A stretch of 10,378 nt of DNA from Dehalococcoidia bacterium (GTDB taxonomy: Bacteria > Chloroflexota > Dehalococcoidia > JACPQF01). The stretch is from the NCBI GenBank assembly GCA_030650265.1, contig JAUSEJ010001047.1:1-10378 (forward strand). Reading direction: 5' to 3'. Below are positions 1 through 6,340 of the stretch, piece after piece. The position numbers and the translations under genes are program-made. Numbering within the stretch: position 1 is the stretch's first letter; each line of letters opens with the position of its first letter. The notes beneath the pieces were generated by a model. It ran no database searches. It saw nothing but the letters and a program-made list of their open reading frames with translations, and had not been told where the DNA came from.

Positions 1-89
1 AAGCCTGCAACCAATGCCGGCCAGGCGAATATCCTCCATCCGTAGGGGTCGGGGATAGACACTTTGTTAGCTGCTGGCTATACCAGTGA
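1..89 (+). CDS. C-terminal end of OppD/DppD-type peptide ABC transporter ATPase (partial)
   Basis: The window opens inside a reading frame (codons in phase from position 3) that ends at TGA 87-89. The visible residues include a Cys-x2-Cys pair, EYPPSV and the ending HFVSCWLYQ. This matches the C-terminal oligopeptide-transporter extension (oligo_HPY type) of OppD/DppD ATPases, which usually ends in a short Cys-Trp tail. The next gene encodes the partner OppF/DppF ATPase, in the usual order D then F. The ATPase core lies outside the window, so its Walker motifs cannot be checked. The call rests on about 28 residues plus the neighbour. The chance reading of such a tail exactly upstream of a DppF gene is small. 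Confidence 0.7.
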   Translation, partial: ACNQCRPGEYPPSVGVGDRHFVSCWLYQ

Positions 90-124
90 CCACCCGTGAC
101 CTGGAACAGATAAAGGAGTGAAGA

Positions 125-187
125 ATGGGAAAAGGGGTTAGCACGGCTGGGAGACTTGACGGGAGGTCGCACTGTGGCCGAAACTGA
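125..187 (+). other. Short ORF with strong RBS overlapping the dppF start (leader peptide or frame-shifted start)
   Basis: AAAGGAG at 112-118 lies 6 nt before ATG 125, an ideal ribosome-binding arrangement. The frame opened by this ATG encodes only 20 residues and stops at TGA 185-187. It is not the frame of the following ATPase, and it overlaps the ATPase start by 14 nt. It could be a leader ORF coupling translation from the upstream gene to the ATPase. Alternatively, a one-base insertion or deletion between 125 and about 174 may have separated the original ATG from its gene. The sequence alone cannot decide. The peptide itself resembles nothing I recognise. Confidence 0.4.
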
Positions 188-1160
188 TGCTGTACTGGAA
201 GTCAGCAATCTCAAGAAGTATTTCCCCGTCACTAAGGGGATAATTTTGCGTAGGACGGTCGGCCAGGTGCAGGCCGTCGATGATGTGTCCTTCACGATCC
301 GACGGGGAGAGACCTTCGCCCTTGCCGGAGAATCCGGTTGCGGCAAGACCACGACCTCGAGAGTGCTCTTACTGCTCGAAGAAGCGACGTCTGGACAAGT
401 GCTGTTTCGCGGCCAGGATATTTTGCATGCCAAGCCGGAACTGGTGAAGGAATACCGCCGTTCGGTACAGGCGGTGTTTCAGGACCCCTATAGTTCCTTG
501 GAGCCCCGGATGCGCGTGCGTGACATCATTACAGAGCCGCTGAGAGCAACCAGTACCTTAACCAAAGACCAAATGCGGACCAGAGTGGGGGAGGTTCTGA
601 CGCAGGTAGGCTTGAACCCGGACACTGCTACCCGTTTCCCGCATGAATTCAGCGGCGGGCAACGACAGAGAATCGCACTGGCGCGTTGTCTTGCCTCGTC
701 TCCGGACTTGATCCTCCTCGACGAGCCGGTTTCTGGTCTGGACGTCTCGATCAGGGCCCAAATACTAAATCTGCTCAAAGATCTGCAAGATCAGTTGGGC
801 GTGGCGTATCTATTGGTCGCTCACGACCTCGCTACTGTGAGGCATATGTGCACTGGCATAGCCATCATGTATTTGGGCAGGCTGGTGGAGACCGGATCAG
901 GTGAGGCAGTGTTCGGCGACCCTATCCATCCCTACACAAAGGCGCTGCTATCGGCCGCTCTACCCTCCCATCCTCGGATCCAACGTACGGAGATCGAGCT
1001 ACCAGGCGAGGTGCCCAGTCCACTGAACCCTCCTAAAGGCTGCCGGTTTCATCCGCGCTGTCCCATTGCCGTTATGCCTCTTTGCGGTACTGAGGTGCCG
1101 CAACTTGATGACTTTGGTGGGGGACACCTTGCAGCCTGTCACCTGGCGAAGAAGCCATAA
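174..1160 (+). CDS. dppF/oppF: Oligopeptide/dipeptide ABC transporter ATP-binding protein (OppF/DppF type)
   Basis: This is one of two cytoplasmic ATPases that power an oligopeptide or dipeptide importer. GTG 174 is preferred because GGGAGG at 161-166 precedes it by 7 nt. An in-frame TTG at 156 would add 6 residues but has no such site. From GTG the protein has 328 residues, usual for the family. Motifs in order are Walker A GESGCGKT (52-59), Q-loop FQDPYSSL (near 102-109), signature SGGQRQR (160-166), Walker B LILLDE (179-184) and the H-loop in VAHDLA (His 217). The C-terminus carries the oligo_HPY extension with Cys 290, 296, 304 and 322 and CRFHPRCP. It follows the OppD/DppD-type gene and is probably the last gene of the operon. 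Substrate specificity lies in the binding protein outside the window, so Opp, Dpp and related (nickel, glutathione) systems cannot be told apart. Confidence 0.93.
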   Translation: MAETDAVLEVSNLKKYFPVTKGIILRRTVGQVQAVDDVSFTIRRGETFALAGESGCGKTTTSRVLLLLEEATSGQVLFRGQDILHAKPELVKEYRRSVQAVFQDPYSSLEPRMRVRDIITEPLRATSTLTKDQMRTRVGEVLTQVGLNPDTATRFPHEFSGGQRQRIALARCLASSPDLILLDEPVSGLDVSIRAQILNLLKDLQDQLGVAYLLVAHDLATVRHMCTGIAIMYLGRLVETGSGEAVFGDPIHPYTKALLSAALPSHPRIQRTEIELPGEVPSPLNPPKGCRFHPRCPIAVMPLCGTEVPQLDDFGGGHLAACHLAKKP

Positions 1161-1202
1161 GACATTATCCCAACTGATAACGTAACATAGCCGTATTTAC
1201 TA

Positions 1203-1231
1203 AGTAGGGGCGACCGGTGGTCGCCCCTACT
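1203..1231. repeat. Perfect 13-bp inverted repeat (GC-rich hairpin) after dppF
   Basis: Arms 1203-1215 and 1219-1231 pair without mismatch around a 3-nt GGT loop. The arm reads AGTAGGGGCGACC. It lies 43 bp after the ATPase stop. It could end the peptide-transporter transcript, but no T-run follows on either strand, so it is not a canonical intrinsic terminator. GTAGGGGCGACC-type palindromes recur between genes in some Chloroflexota genomes (from memory). A dispersed REP-like or MITE-like repeat is therefore a good alternative. The rest of 1161-1421 shows no gene I can support. Confidence 0.8.
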
Positions 1232-1421
1232 CGCACGCTGGTCATGGTGTTAGGTGAACGGCGATTCGATCCAGGAGAATCTGTTTCGAATCATTCGACT
1301 AGCTGGCCTATACTTGCTGAACGGCCAACGGACCAATGAAAGAAAAGCGAAGATGCCACCAGGCAAAGCACGCCCGGAAACCACTGGCTGGACCGCAGAA
1401 GACAAGTCGAAGGCAAGGCAG

Positions 1422-1496
<75 letters not shown>

Positions 1497-1527
1497 GAGG
1501 ACAACCTATTCTAATTCCTGCCTCAGG

Positions 1528-1556
1528 ATTGTACATCGGCTCTACCGGGCTGTCAA
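1528..1556 (-). promoter_or_regulatory. Sigma-70-type promoter of the CAU tRNA
   Basis: On the minus strand, -35 TTGACA (1556-1551, perfect consensus) and -10 TACAAT (1533-1528, 5 of 6) are separated by exactly 17 bp. Transcription would start near 1521, about 25 nt before the tRNA 5' end at 1496. This is a normal distance for a stable RNA gene. The -35 box follows directly after the T-run of the hairpin at 1560-1600. Confidence 0.85.
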
Positions 1557-1559
1557 GAG

Positions 1560-1600
1560 AAAAAACCGCTGGCCCGATTAGTTGACTCACCGGGCCAGCG
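1560..1600 (-). terminator. Hairpin plus T-run on the minus strand (terminator-like), overlapping the divergent promoter
   Basis: Arms CGCTGGCCCG (1567-1576) and CGGGCCAGCG (1591-1600) pair perfectly over 10 bp with a 14-nt loop. Read on the minus strand, the hairpin is followed by GG and six T (A-run 1560-1565), the layout of an intrinsic terminator. Yet no minus-strand gene lies upstream of it. It could insulate the tRNA from antisense transcription. Because the plus-strand -35 box sits in the loop and the right arm lies in its spacer, it could instead be a repressor-binding dyad. Confidence 0.55.
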
Positions 1601-1610
1601 TGTCTATAAT
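1582..1610 (+). promoter_or_regulatory. Sigma-70-type promoter of the small gene at 1647
   Basis: TTGACT (1582-1587, 5 of 6) and a perfect TATAAT (1605-1610) are separated by 17 bp. The expected start is near 1617, giving a 30-nt leader that contains the ribosome-binding site GGAGG at 1633-1637, 9 nt before ATG 1647. The promoter is back to back with the tRNA promoter, with 25 bp between the two -35 boxes. Its -35 and spacer are embedded in the inverted repeat 1567-1600. Confidence 0.85.
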
Positions 1611-1646
1611 TGGCTTGTCCAACCGAGACCATGGAGGTTACCCATC

Positions 1647-1967
1647 ATGCCGGAATCCTATAAACATTTTGTGCCCCATTCTGGCCTATCCATCGAACGC
1701 TACACCGAATCTGTGCCCAAAGATGGGAAGTACTATCTCTTGCGCAATGGCGAGATCACCAACGCCTTCCGGTCCTTGAAGCTGGCCGAGCAACGATTTC
1801 GCGAGATGCTCAAGGAGTTGGATTACACCCCACAACCGGTGGACCCTGCGACGAGAACTCAGGGCGAGATGCATATTGATCGCTACATGGACGCCAAAGA
1901 CATGTATTGGGCCACCAGTCATATGCACAAATCTAGAGGGGGTAGGGGAGGCAGAGGAGGGGTCTAA
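1647..1967 (+). CDS. Small conserved-looking protein of unknown function with Gly/Arg-rich tail
   Basis: I do not recognise this 106-residue protein. It is supported as a real gene by a near-consensus promoter (1582-1610), GGAGG 9 nt before the ATG, and a gene-like composition. Residues 1-60 are rich in aromatic and charged residues (YKHFVPH, KYYLLRNGEI) and look like a compact alpha/beta fold. A predicted amphipathic helix with alternating Leu, Arg, Glu and Lys lies at about 44-58. Residues 73-93 are rich in His, Met and Tyr. The protein ends in SRGGRGGRGGV, an RGG-like basic tail often linked to RNA or DNA binding. There is no signal peptide or membrane segment. It stands alone as a single-gene unit divergent from a tRNA. 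An RNA-binding role would be a guess based only on the tail. Confidence 0.75.
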   Translation: MPESYKHFVPHSGLSIERYTESVPKDGKYYLLRNGEITNAFRSLKLAEQRFREMLKELDYTPQPVDPATRTQGEMHIDRYMDAKDMYWATSHMHKSRGGRGGRGGV

Positions 1968-2087
1968 ATATCTTAGTTCGCATATCAAGAGATCAGCCGC
2001 CGCTAAGGATTTCCTTAGAACACTCTGCAAATTCGATTCTGACCACGGTAACCACTTCTAGCGCGATCTGCAGTTGGATCGTGATGG

Positions 2088-2116
2088 TTGACCTCGCCGC
2101 CAAGATGTGGCAAACT
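2088..2116 (+). promoter_or_regulatory. Weak promoter candidate upstream of the DUF3090 gene
   Basis: TTGACC (2088-2093) matches 5 of 6 bases of a -35 box. 17 bp later comes CAAACT (2111-2116), only 3 of 6 for a -10 box. The predicted start falls next to the ribosome-binding site, leaving a very short leader. The intergenic stretch 1968-2135 otherwise holds only small hairpins (for example CTAAGG/CCTTAG at 2003-2018) without a T-run. Confidence 0.25.
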
Positions 2117-2135
2117 AGATCGTAAGGAGGGAACC

Positions 2136-2663
2136 GTGGACAGCCAAAGATTCGTGTTTGACGATGTAACTGCCCTTACCGCCGTGGCTGTGGGCCAACC
2201 CGGACAACGCAAATTCTACATTGTGGTTGGCCAGGTCGACGCTTGGGTTCGCTTTTGGCTGGAGAAAGAGGAACTGAACTCCTTGTCCGCGGCTTTTAGC
2301 GAGCTTATCGAGACTGTTGCCGATTCCGGTCTTCAACCGCCCCTGACAAAGGACGACAGGGCGCCGGCAATCCTCTTCGAGCCTCCCTATGCTCCCACGG
2401 CGAATTTCAAATCCATACGCCTCGCCGTTGGATATGACCAGTCACTCGATCGCATTGCCATGTTCGTCAACGGTCCCGAAGCCAGCGATGACGCCCCCAC
2501 CCTGGTATGTTGGCTAACCCGAATTCAGGCCCGCACCCTCGGGGACAGAATCAACTTAGTGTGCGGCGCTGGACGAACGGCATGTATCTTGTGTGGCGCT
2601 CCTATCGATCCGGAAGGACACATTTGTCCCAGATCGAATGGTCATGGACCGAAGGAGCTCTGA
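2136..2663 (+). CDS. DUF3090 family protein with C-terminal zinc-ribbon-like cluster
   Basis: GTG 2136 is chosen because AAGGAGG at 2124-2130 lies 5 nt upstream; the frame stays open to 2088 but has no better start. The product has 175 residues, close to the family's usual 180-200. Family marks are the N-terminal GQPGQRKFY (20-28), EKEEL (near 43-47), a central FKSIRLAVGYD segment and a C-terminal Cys150-x2-Cys153 ... GHICP (Cys164) cluster that probably binds a metal. The biochemical function is not known to me. In Actinobacteria, DUF3090 genes sit beside the kinase-like SCO1664 family, as here, and often near mshC of mycothiol synthesis. The close pairing with the next gene implies a shared process. 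No membrane segment is visible. Confidence 0.85.
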   Translation: MDSQRFVFDDVTALTAVAVGQPGQRKFYIVVGQVDAWVRFWLEKEELNSLSAAFSELIETVADSGLQPPLTKDDRAPAILFEPPYAPTANFKSIRLAVGYDQSLDRIAMFVNGPEASDDAPTLVCWLTRIQARTLGDRINLVCGAGRTACILCGAPIDPEGHICPRSNGHGPKEL

Positions 2664-2676
2664 CCGGACGATAGCC

Positions 2677-3444
2677 ATGCAAGATCACTCACAAACAACC
2701 TGGCAACAAAATCGGACAAGCTGGGCGGTAGACCGAGTCGGTATTCTCTCATTGCTCCGCGACGCGACCATAGGGGCTATCCACTTGATCCCGCACGGGT
2801 CCAATTACACCTTTCTCGTGCAACTCACTAGCGATACAGCAGGCCAGAGCTGGGCTATCTACAAACCGCGCAAGGGCGAGGCGCCACTTTACGATTTCCC
2901 TGATGGCACTTTGTTCAAACGTGAATACGCGGCATATCTAGTCAGCGAAGCACTGGGCTGGCGATTGGTTCCACCAACCCTTGTTCGCGATGGCCCCCAC
3001 GGCGTTGGATCGGTTCAACTCTTCATCGAATCGGACCCCAACGTGCACTACTTCCTCTTCAAGGACAGACGGATCGAAGAAGCGCGCAAGACCGCCGCCT
3101 TTGACCTGGTAGTCAATAATGCCGACCGCAAAGCAGGACACTGCCTGGAGGGCTTTGACGGCAAATTATGGCTAATCGACAACGGCCTGACCTTCAACTA
3201 CGCACCCAAGTTGAGAACCGTTGTTTGGGATTTCCAGGGGGAGGACATTCCGCCGACGTTGGTTGACGACCTGGCAAGATTGCGCCAGGCGATCTTAGCA
3301 CCAGGCACCCTGTCTGCCGAGCTTGCATCGTTGCTATCTATCGAAGAGATGAGAGCCTTCGAAGAAAGACTTGAAGAGACTATTGGGAATCCGGTTTTCC
3401 CCCGGCCTGGCTACTACCGGAGCGTCCCCTGGCCGCCGGTTTAG
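2677..3444 (+). CDS. SCO1664-family protein (PI3/4-kinase-like fold)
   Basis: Residue numbers are from ATG 2677, giving 255 residues. Diagnostic segments are GSNYTFL (41-47), YKPRKGE (62-68, a likely nucleotide-binding Lys), DFPDGTL (73-79), REYAAYLVSEALGW (82-95), VPPT (98-101), NNADRKAGH (catalytic-loop-like, 147-155), IDNGLTF (metal-binding-like, 167-173) and LRTVVWDF. These are marks of the family often labelled phosphatidylinositol 3/4-kinase-like. The true substrate is unknown. The start is uncertain: ATG 2677 begins 13 nt after the DUF3090 stop with only a distant GGAG, while ATG 2638 or 2644 and GTG 2593 would overlap that gene. The 3' end overlaps the convergent IMPase gene by 65 bp. 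The ending PWPPV is typical of the family, so this stop is credible. Confidence 0.87.
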   Translation: MQDHSQTTWQQNRTSWAVDRVGILSLLRDATIGAIHLIPHGSNYTFLVQLTSDTAGQSWAIYKPRKGEAPLYDFPDGTLFKREYAAYLVSEALGWRLVPPTLVRDGPHGVGSVQLFIESDPNVHYFLFKDRRIEEARKTAAFDLVVNNADRKAGHCLEGFDGKLWLIDNGLTFNYAPKLRTVVWDFQGEDIPPTLVDDLARLRQAILAPGTLSAELASLLSIEEMRAFEERLEETIGNPVFPRPGYYRSVPWPPV

Positions 3445-4312
3445 ACCGAGGCCTCAAGTGCTTGGCCACAAAGGAGGCGACTCCAGATGGTCCAACGATG
3501 AGAGAACGGGACCAACATCGCAATTCGATCTGCCCATCCTCGCCGGATATGCCAGAGGAAAACGTTTCGAGCTTCTCCCATATTCCCGAATCCTTTGTTC
3601 CCACCATGACCTCTCCGCCGGATTCCTGCATTATAACCACTCCTGCCGCCACGTCCCATATCTTTGGCGAGCCGAAGACGGCGAACTGAAAAACCCCGGC
3701 GCTGGTCAAAGCCATCTCGACGGCGACGCTGCCAAGTACCCGCGGCTCACCGTGCCTCCTCCGCAACTCCCTATCCATCTCGAAGCGGCGGTAACTGCCG
3801 GGCACACTCGTCAGCCTACCCGGGCTGGGCTCGCCTCCGTCAACAATCCTTAGAGAAACATCGTCCAACCACGCTCCCCGCCCCCTGGCAGCGTGAAAGA
3901 CCCCCCCGAATCCAAGATGGGTTTGGGTCGAGAAGATGACCCCCACCACGGGAACCAGACGGCAGAGTACACCAATTGAGACGGCAAAAAAGGGCAGCCC
4001 ATTGACGAAGTTGGTGGTCCCATCCAGAGGGTCGAGAACCCAGCAATACTCCGACTTTTCGGCCTCTACACCTGTACCTTCCTCACCAAGGATGGCATGG
4101 CCGGGGAAATCGCGGGCGATGGCAGATCTGAGAAAGGTCTCTAACTCTTTGTCCAGGTCAGTGACCGGGTTTCGCATGCCCTTCGATTTGTAATCCACCT
4201 GAAGAGGAAGGCTATAGCGGGCCATCAATAGGCGTCCGGCCTCACGGGCGTAAGTTATGGCCTTTGCCTCAATGCATTCAAGCGTCAAATCATCAACACG
4301 AACGCTGTCCAA
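3380..4312 (-). CDS. Inositol-monophosphatase-family phosphatase
   Basis: A Mg-dependent, Li-sensitive-type sugar-phosphate phosphatase of 310 residues. Metal and catalytic motifs are complete: GEEG (76-79, Glu78), DPLDGTTNF (94-102, Asp94, Asp97, Thr99) and WDVAAG (219-224, Asp220). NPVTDLD (48-54) precedes them as usual. Substrates in the superfamily include inositol phosphates, fructose-1,6-bisphosphate, histidinol phosphate and PAP, and the sequence does not settle which. The TTG start at 4312 lies 8 nt after the acsA stop, with GAGGA from the acsA end upstream, so translation is probably coupled to acsA. Family members usually run 250-270 residues. The extra length is mostly a tail rich in Arg, Ser and Gly (about 287-310), encoded largely antisense to the SCO1664-family gene. 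This tail may be dispensable. Confidence 0.9.
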   Translation of the reverse strand: MDSVRVDDLTLECIEAKAITYAREAGRLLMARYSLPLQVDYKSKGMRNPVTDLDKELETFLRSAIARDFPGHAILGEEGTGVEAEKSEYCWVLDPLDGTTNFVNGLPFFAVSIGVLCRLVPVVGVIFSTQTHLGFGGVFHAARGRGAWLDDVSLRIVDGGEPSPGRLTSVPGSYRRFEMDRELRRRHGEPRVLGSVAVEMALTSAGVFQFAVFGSPKIWDVAAGVVIMQESGGEVMVGTKDSGIWEKLETFSSGISGEDGQIELRCWSRSLIVGPSGVASFVAKHLRPRSKPAARGRSGSSQAGGKPDSQ

Positions 4313-4320
4313 AGTCTTGC

Positions 4321-6069
4321 CTAGTCCTCTTCGAGCGTCGAGGTATCACCCTCGGGTAGCCCCAACTCTCTTGCCTTGAGAAGGCGACGCATGATCTTTC
4401 CACTGCGCGTCTTGGGCAACGAATCCAGGAAGTCAATTTCCCGGGGAGCCACGGCAGCGGCCAGCTTCTGGCGACTGAAGCGCATCAACTCGTGACGCAG
4501 TTCTTCACTCGGCTTGTAGCCTTCCTTCAGAGCAACAAAGGCCTTGACGACCTCCATCGCAATGGGGTCAGGCTTGCCGATAACCCCCGCCTCGGCAACT
4601 GCCGGATGCTCGAGCAGCGCACTCTCCACCTCAAAGGGACCAACAAGATGGCCAGCCGTGTTAATGACATCGTCAACTCTGCCTACGAACCAGAAGTACC
4701 CGTCTTCGTCCATCTTGGCCTTGTCGCCGGTAATGTACCAGCCGTTCTTGAAACGCGACTCGTAAAGCTCATTGTTCTTCCAGTAGGTCCGAAACATAGC
4801 CGGCCACCCCGGACGAATAGCAAGATGCCCTTCGACGCCGGCAGGCACCTCTTGCTGACCATCGTCTATTATGGCTGCCGTGATGCCGGGGAACGGCTTT
4901 CCCATAGAGCCTGGCTTTATGTCCGAAACCGGGTAGTTGGCAATAAGAATATTGCCGGTTTCTGTCTGCCACCAATTATCGTGGATGGGGAGACCCAGAT
5001 TGCGCTGTCCCCAGACAACGGCCTCCGGGTTCAGCGGCTCACCCACGCTGCAGACATGCCGCAGCGAGCTGAGATCGTATCGTCCGGGCAATACCTCGCC
5101 AGCCTTCATCAGCATCCGGATGGCTGTGGGAGCAGTGTACCAAACCGTGACCTTATAGCGCTGGAGCACCGAATACCAGGCGCTAGCGCCGAAGCCACCC
5201 TCATAGACAACTTGTGTCACTCCGTTGGTCCAGGGGCCCGACATGCCATACGAGGTACCTGTCACCCAGCCCGGATCGGCCGTACACCAATAGATGTCGG
5301 CATCTTGAAGGTCAAGGGCAAACTTTGCGGTGATCAGATGCCCGAGCGCCGCACCATGGGCGTGCACCGCTCCCTTGGGCTTCCCCGTGGTCCCCGAGGT
5401 GTAATGTATGATCGAGTAGTCATCTTTCGTCGTCGTCACCGTCTCAAACCGGTCCGAAGCCCCCGCCATGGCCTCATCGTAGCTGACCTCGCCTGGTGAC
5501 AGGGCAACAGGGGACTTCTCTCTACTAACGATGATGATGTGCTTGAGGTCGGAAAGCTCAGGAAGGATAGAAGCTATACGTCGCCTTAGGGATGGGCTGG
5601 TCACCAGCACCTTCGCTCCACTATCAAGCAGCCGATCTCGAACAGGGTCCGGACCAAAGGCGGAGAAAAGGGGGCCGATAACCGCACCTGCTTTGAGTGT
5701 GCCAAAGGCAGCTACGTAGATTTCCGGAATTCGGTCGAGAAAGGTAAAGACTCTATCCCCTTTCTCAACGCCCAGGGAAGTGAGAACGTTGGCAAAGCGG
5801 TTGGTCAGGCGCTGAAGATCGCCGAAGCTATATCTCTCGGTGGTGCCATCTTTGCCCTCCCAGAGGAGCGCTGCTTTGTCGCGCCTCGACCCGTTGGCAT
5901 GCCGATCGATTGCCTCGTGAGCAAGATTGAGACCGCCGCCCGCCAACCCATCAAGAAGGCCCGAGGCCTGGTCCCAGTCAAACTCCTTTCTCGCTGCCGC
6001 ATAGTCTGTCAAATTGGGCTTGGTTTCGGTTTCGGCAGGTTGGGGTTTCCGAATGATAGCGTAATCCAA
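4321..6069 (-). CDS. acsA: Acetyl-CoA synthetase, AMP-forming (acsA type)
   Basis: It activates acetate, and perhaps propionate, with ATP and CoA through an acyl-adenylate. The 582 residues match the shorter AcsA form of Gram-positives (about 570) rather than the 650-residue Acs. Motifs are the P-loop [11 protein letters not shown] (223-233), WWQTETG (366-372; its Trp pair marks small acyl substrates), YITGD (445-449), the hinge [12 protein letters not shown] (463-474) and the C-terminal [11 protein letters not shown], where Lys558 is the catalytic lysine and the known acetylation target of the family. The TTG start at 6069 is supported by GGAGGAGG (complement of 6078-6085) 8 nt upstream. A strong promoter lies at 6207-6235. 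It is the first gene of a two-gene operon with the IMPase-family enzyme. Confidence 0.93.
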   Translation of the reverse strand: MDYAIIRKPQPAETETKPNLTDYAAARKEFDWDQASGLLDGLAGGGLNLAHEAIDRHANGSRRDKAALLWEGKDGTTERYSFGDLQRLTNRFANVLTSLGVEKGDRVFTFLDRIPEIYVAAFGTLKAGAVIGPLFSAFGPDPVRDRLLDSGAKVLVTSPSLRRRIASILPELSDLKHIIIVSREKSPVALSPGEVSYDEAMAGASDRFETVTTTKDDYSIIHYTSGTTGKPKGAVHAHGAALGHLITAKFALDLQDADIYWCTADPGWVTGTSYGMSGPWTNGVTQVVYEGGFGASAWYSVLQRYKVTVWYTAPTAIRMLMKAGEVLPGRYDLSSLRHVCSVGEPLNPEAVVWGQRNLGLPIHDNWWQTETGNILIANYPVSDIKPGSMGKPFPGITAAIIDDGQQEVPAGVEGHLAIRPGWPAMFRTYWKNNELYESRFKNGWYITGDKAKMDEDGYFWFVGRVDDVINTAGHLVGPFEVESALLEHPAVAEAGVIGKPDPIAMEVVKAFVALKEGYKPSEELRHELMRFSRQKLAAAVAPREIDFLDSLPKTRSGKIMRRLLKARELGLPEGDTSTLEED

Positions 6070-6206
6070 ACTCTATGCCTCCTCCAGCAAACTTGGCTAT
6101 GTGTCCTACTCGATAGGCTAGCTACAAAGCGATTGAATTGTGTCATATGGGGTCTACATAGGACCTAACATTGGCTTGTTGTGCCGTTTCGCCCTACCGC
6201 AGTGTG

Positions 6207-6235
6207 ATCATATAGCGCTGCCGCACCTGGGTCAA
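6207..6235 (-). promoter_or_regulatory. Sigma-70-type promoter of the acsA operon
   Basis: On the minus strand, -35 TTGACC (6235-6230) and -10 TATGAT (6212-6207), each 5 of 6, are separated by 17 bp. Transcription would begin near 6200, leaving a leader of about 130 nt before the TTG at 6069. I see no convincing riboswitch or attenuator in that leader. On the plus strand, the rest of 6070-6340 holds only an AT-rich patch (TATTATGAT, 6296-6304) that might be a -10 box for the PHP gene, without a matching -35. Confidence 0.75.
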
Positions 6236-6340
6236 GTAGTTTCTCGACAGACCCCCATCCTCCCCAAGGAATCGCTCGCCTTGCGTCGGGTCGGCTATTA
6301 TGATACGCTGGGGATGATAGAAAAGAACCAGAGGTTAAGC

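Noticed and set aside
1350..1365. TGCC-ACCA-GGCA hairpin as terminator of the CAU tRNA
   Set aside because: The stem is only 4 bp, although a T-rich stretch follows on the minus strand. Too weak to report.
2003..2018. CTAAGG/CCTTAG hairpin after the small RGG-tailed gene
   Set aside because: A 6-bp stem with no T-run. It could be chance in an AT-richer intergenic stretch.
3371..3853. Plus-strand 160-codon frame at the end of the SCO1664-family gene
   Set aside because: It is antisense to the IMPase-family gene with catalytic motifs intact, and no domain is recognisable.
4492..5499. Plus-strand 335-codon reading frame
   Set aside because: It lies antisense within acsA, whose motifs are complete. 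The translated frame shows no domain, and its length follows from GC-rich codon bias.
6140..6340. N-terminal extension of the PHP gene to 6140
   Set aside because: The extra 67 residues precede the canonical HTH opening, show no conserved pattern and overlap the acsA promoter region. ATG 6341 has an RBS.
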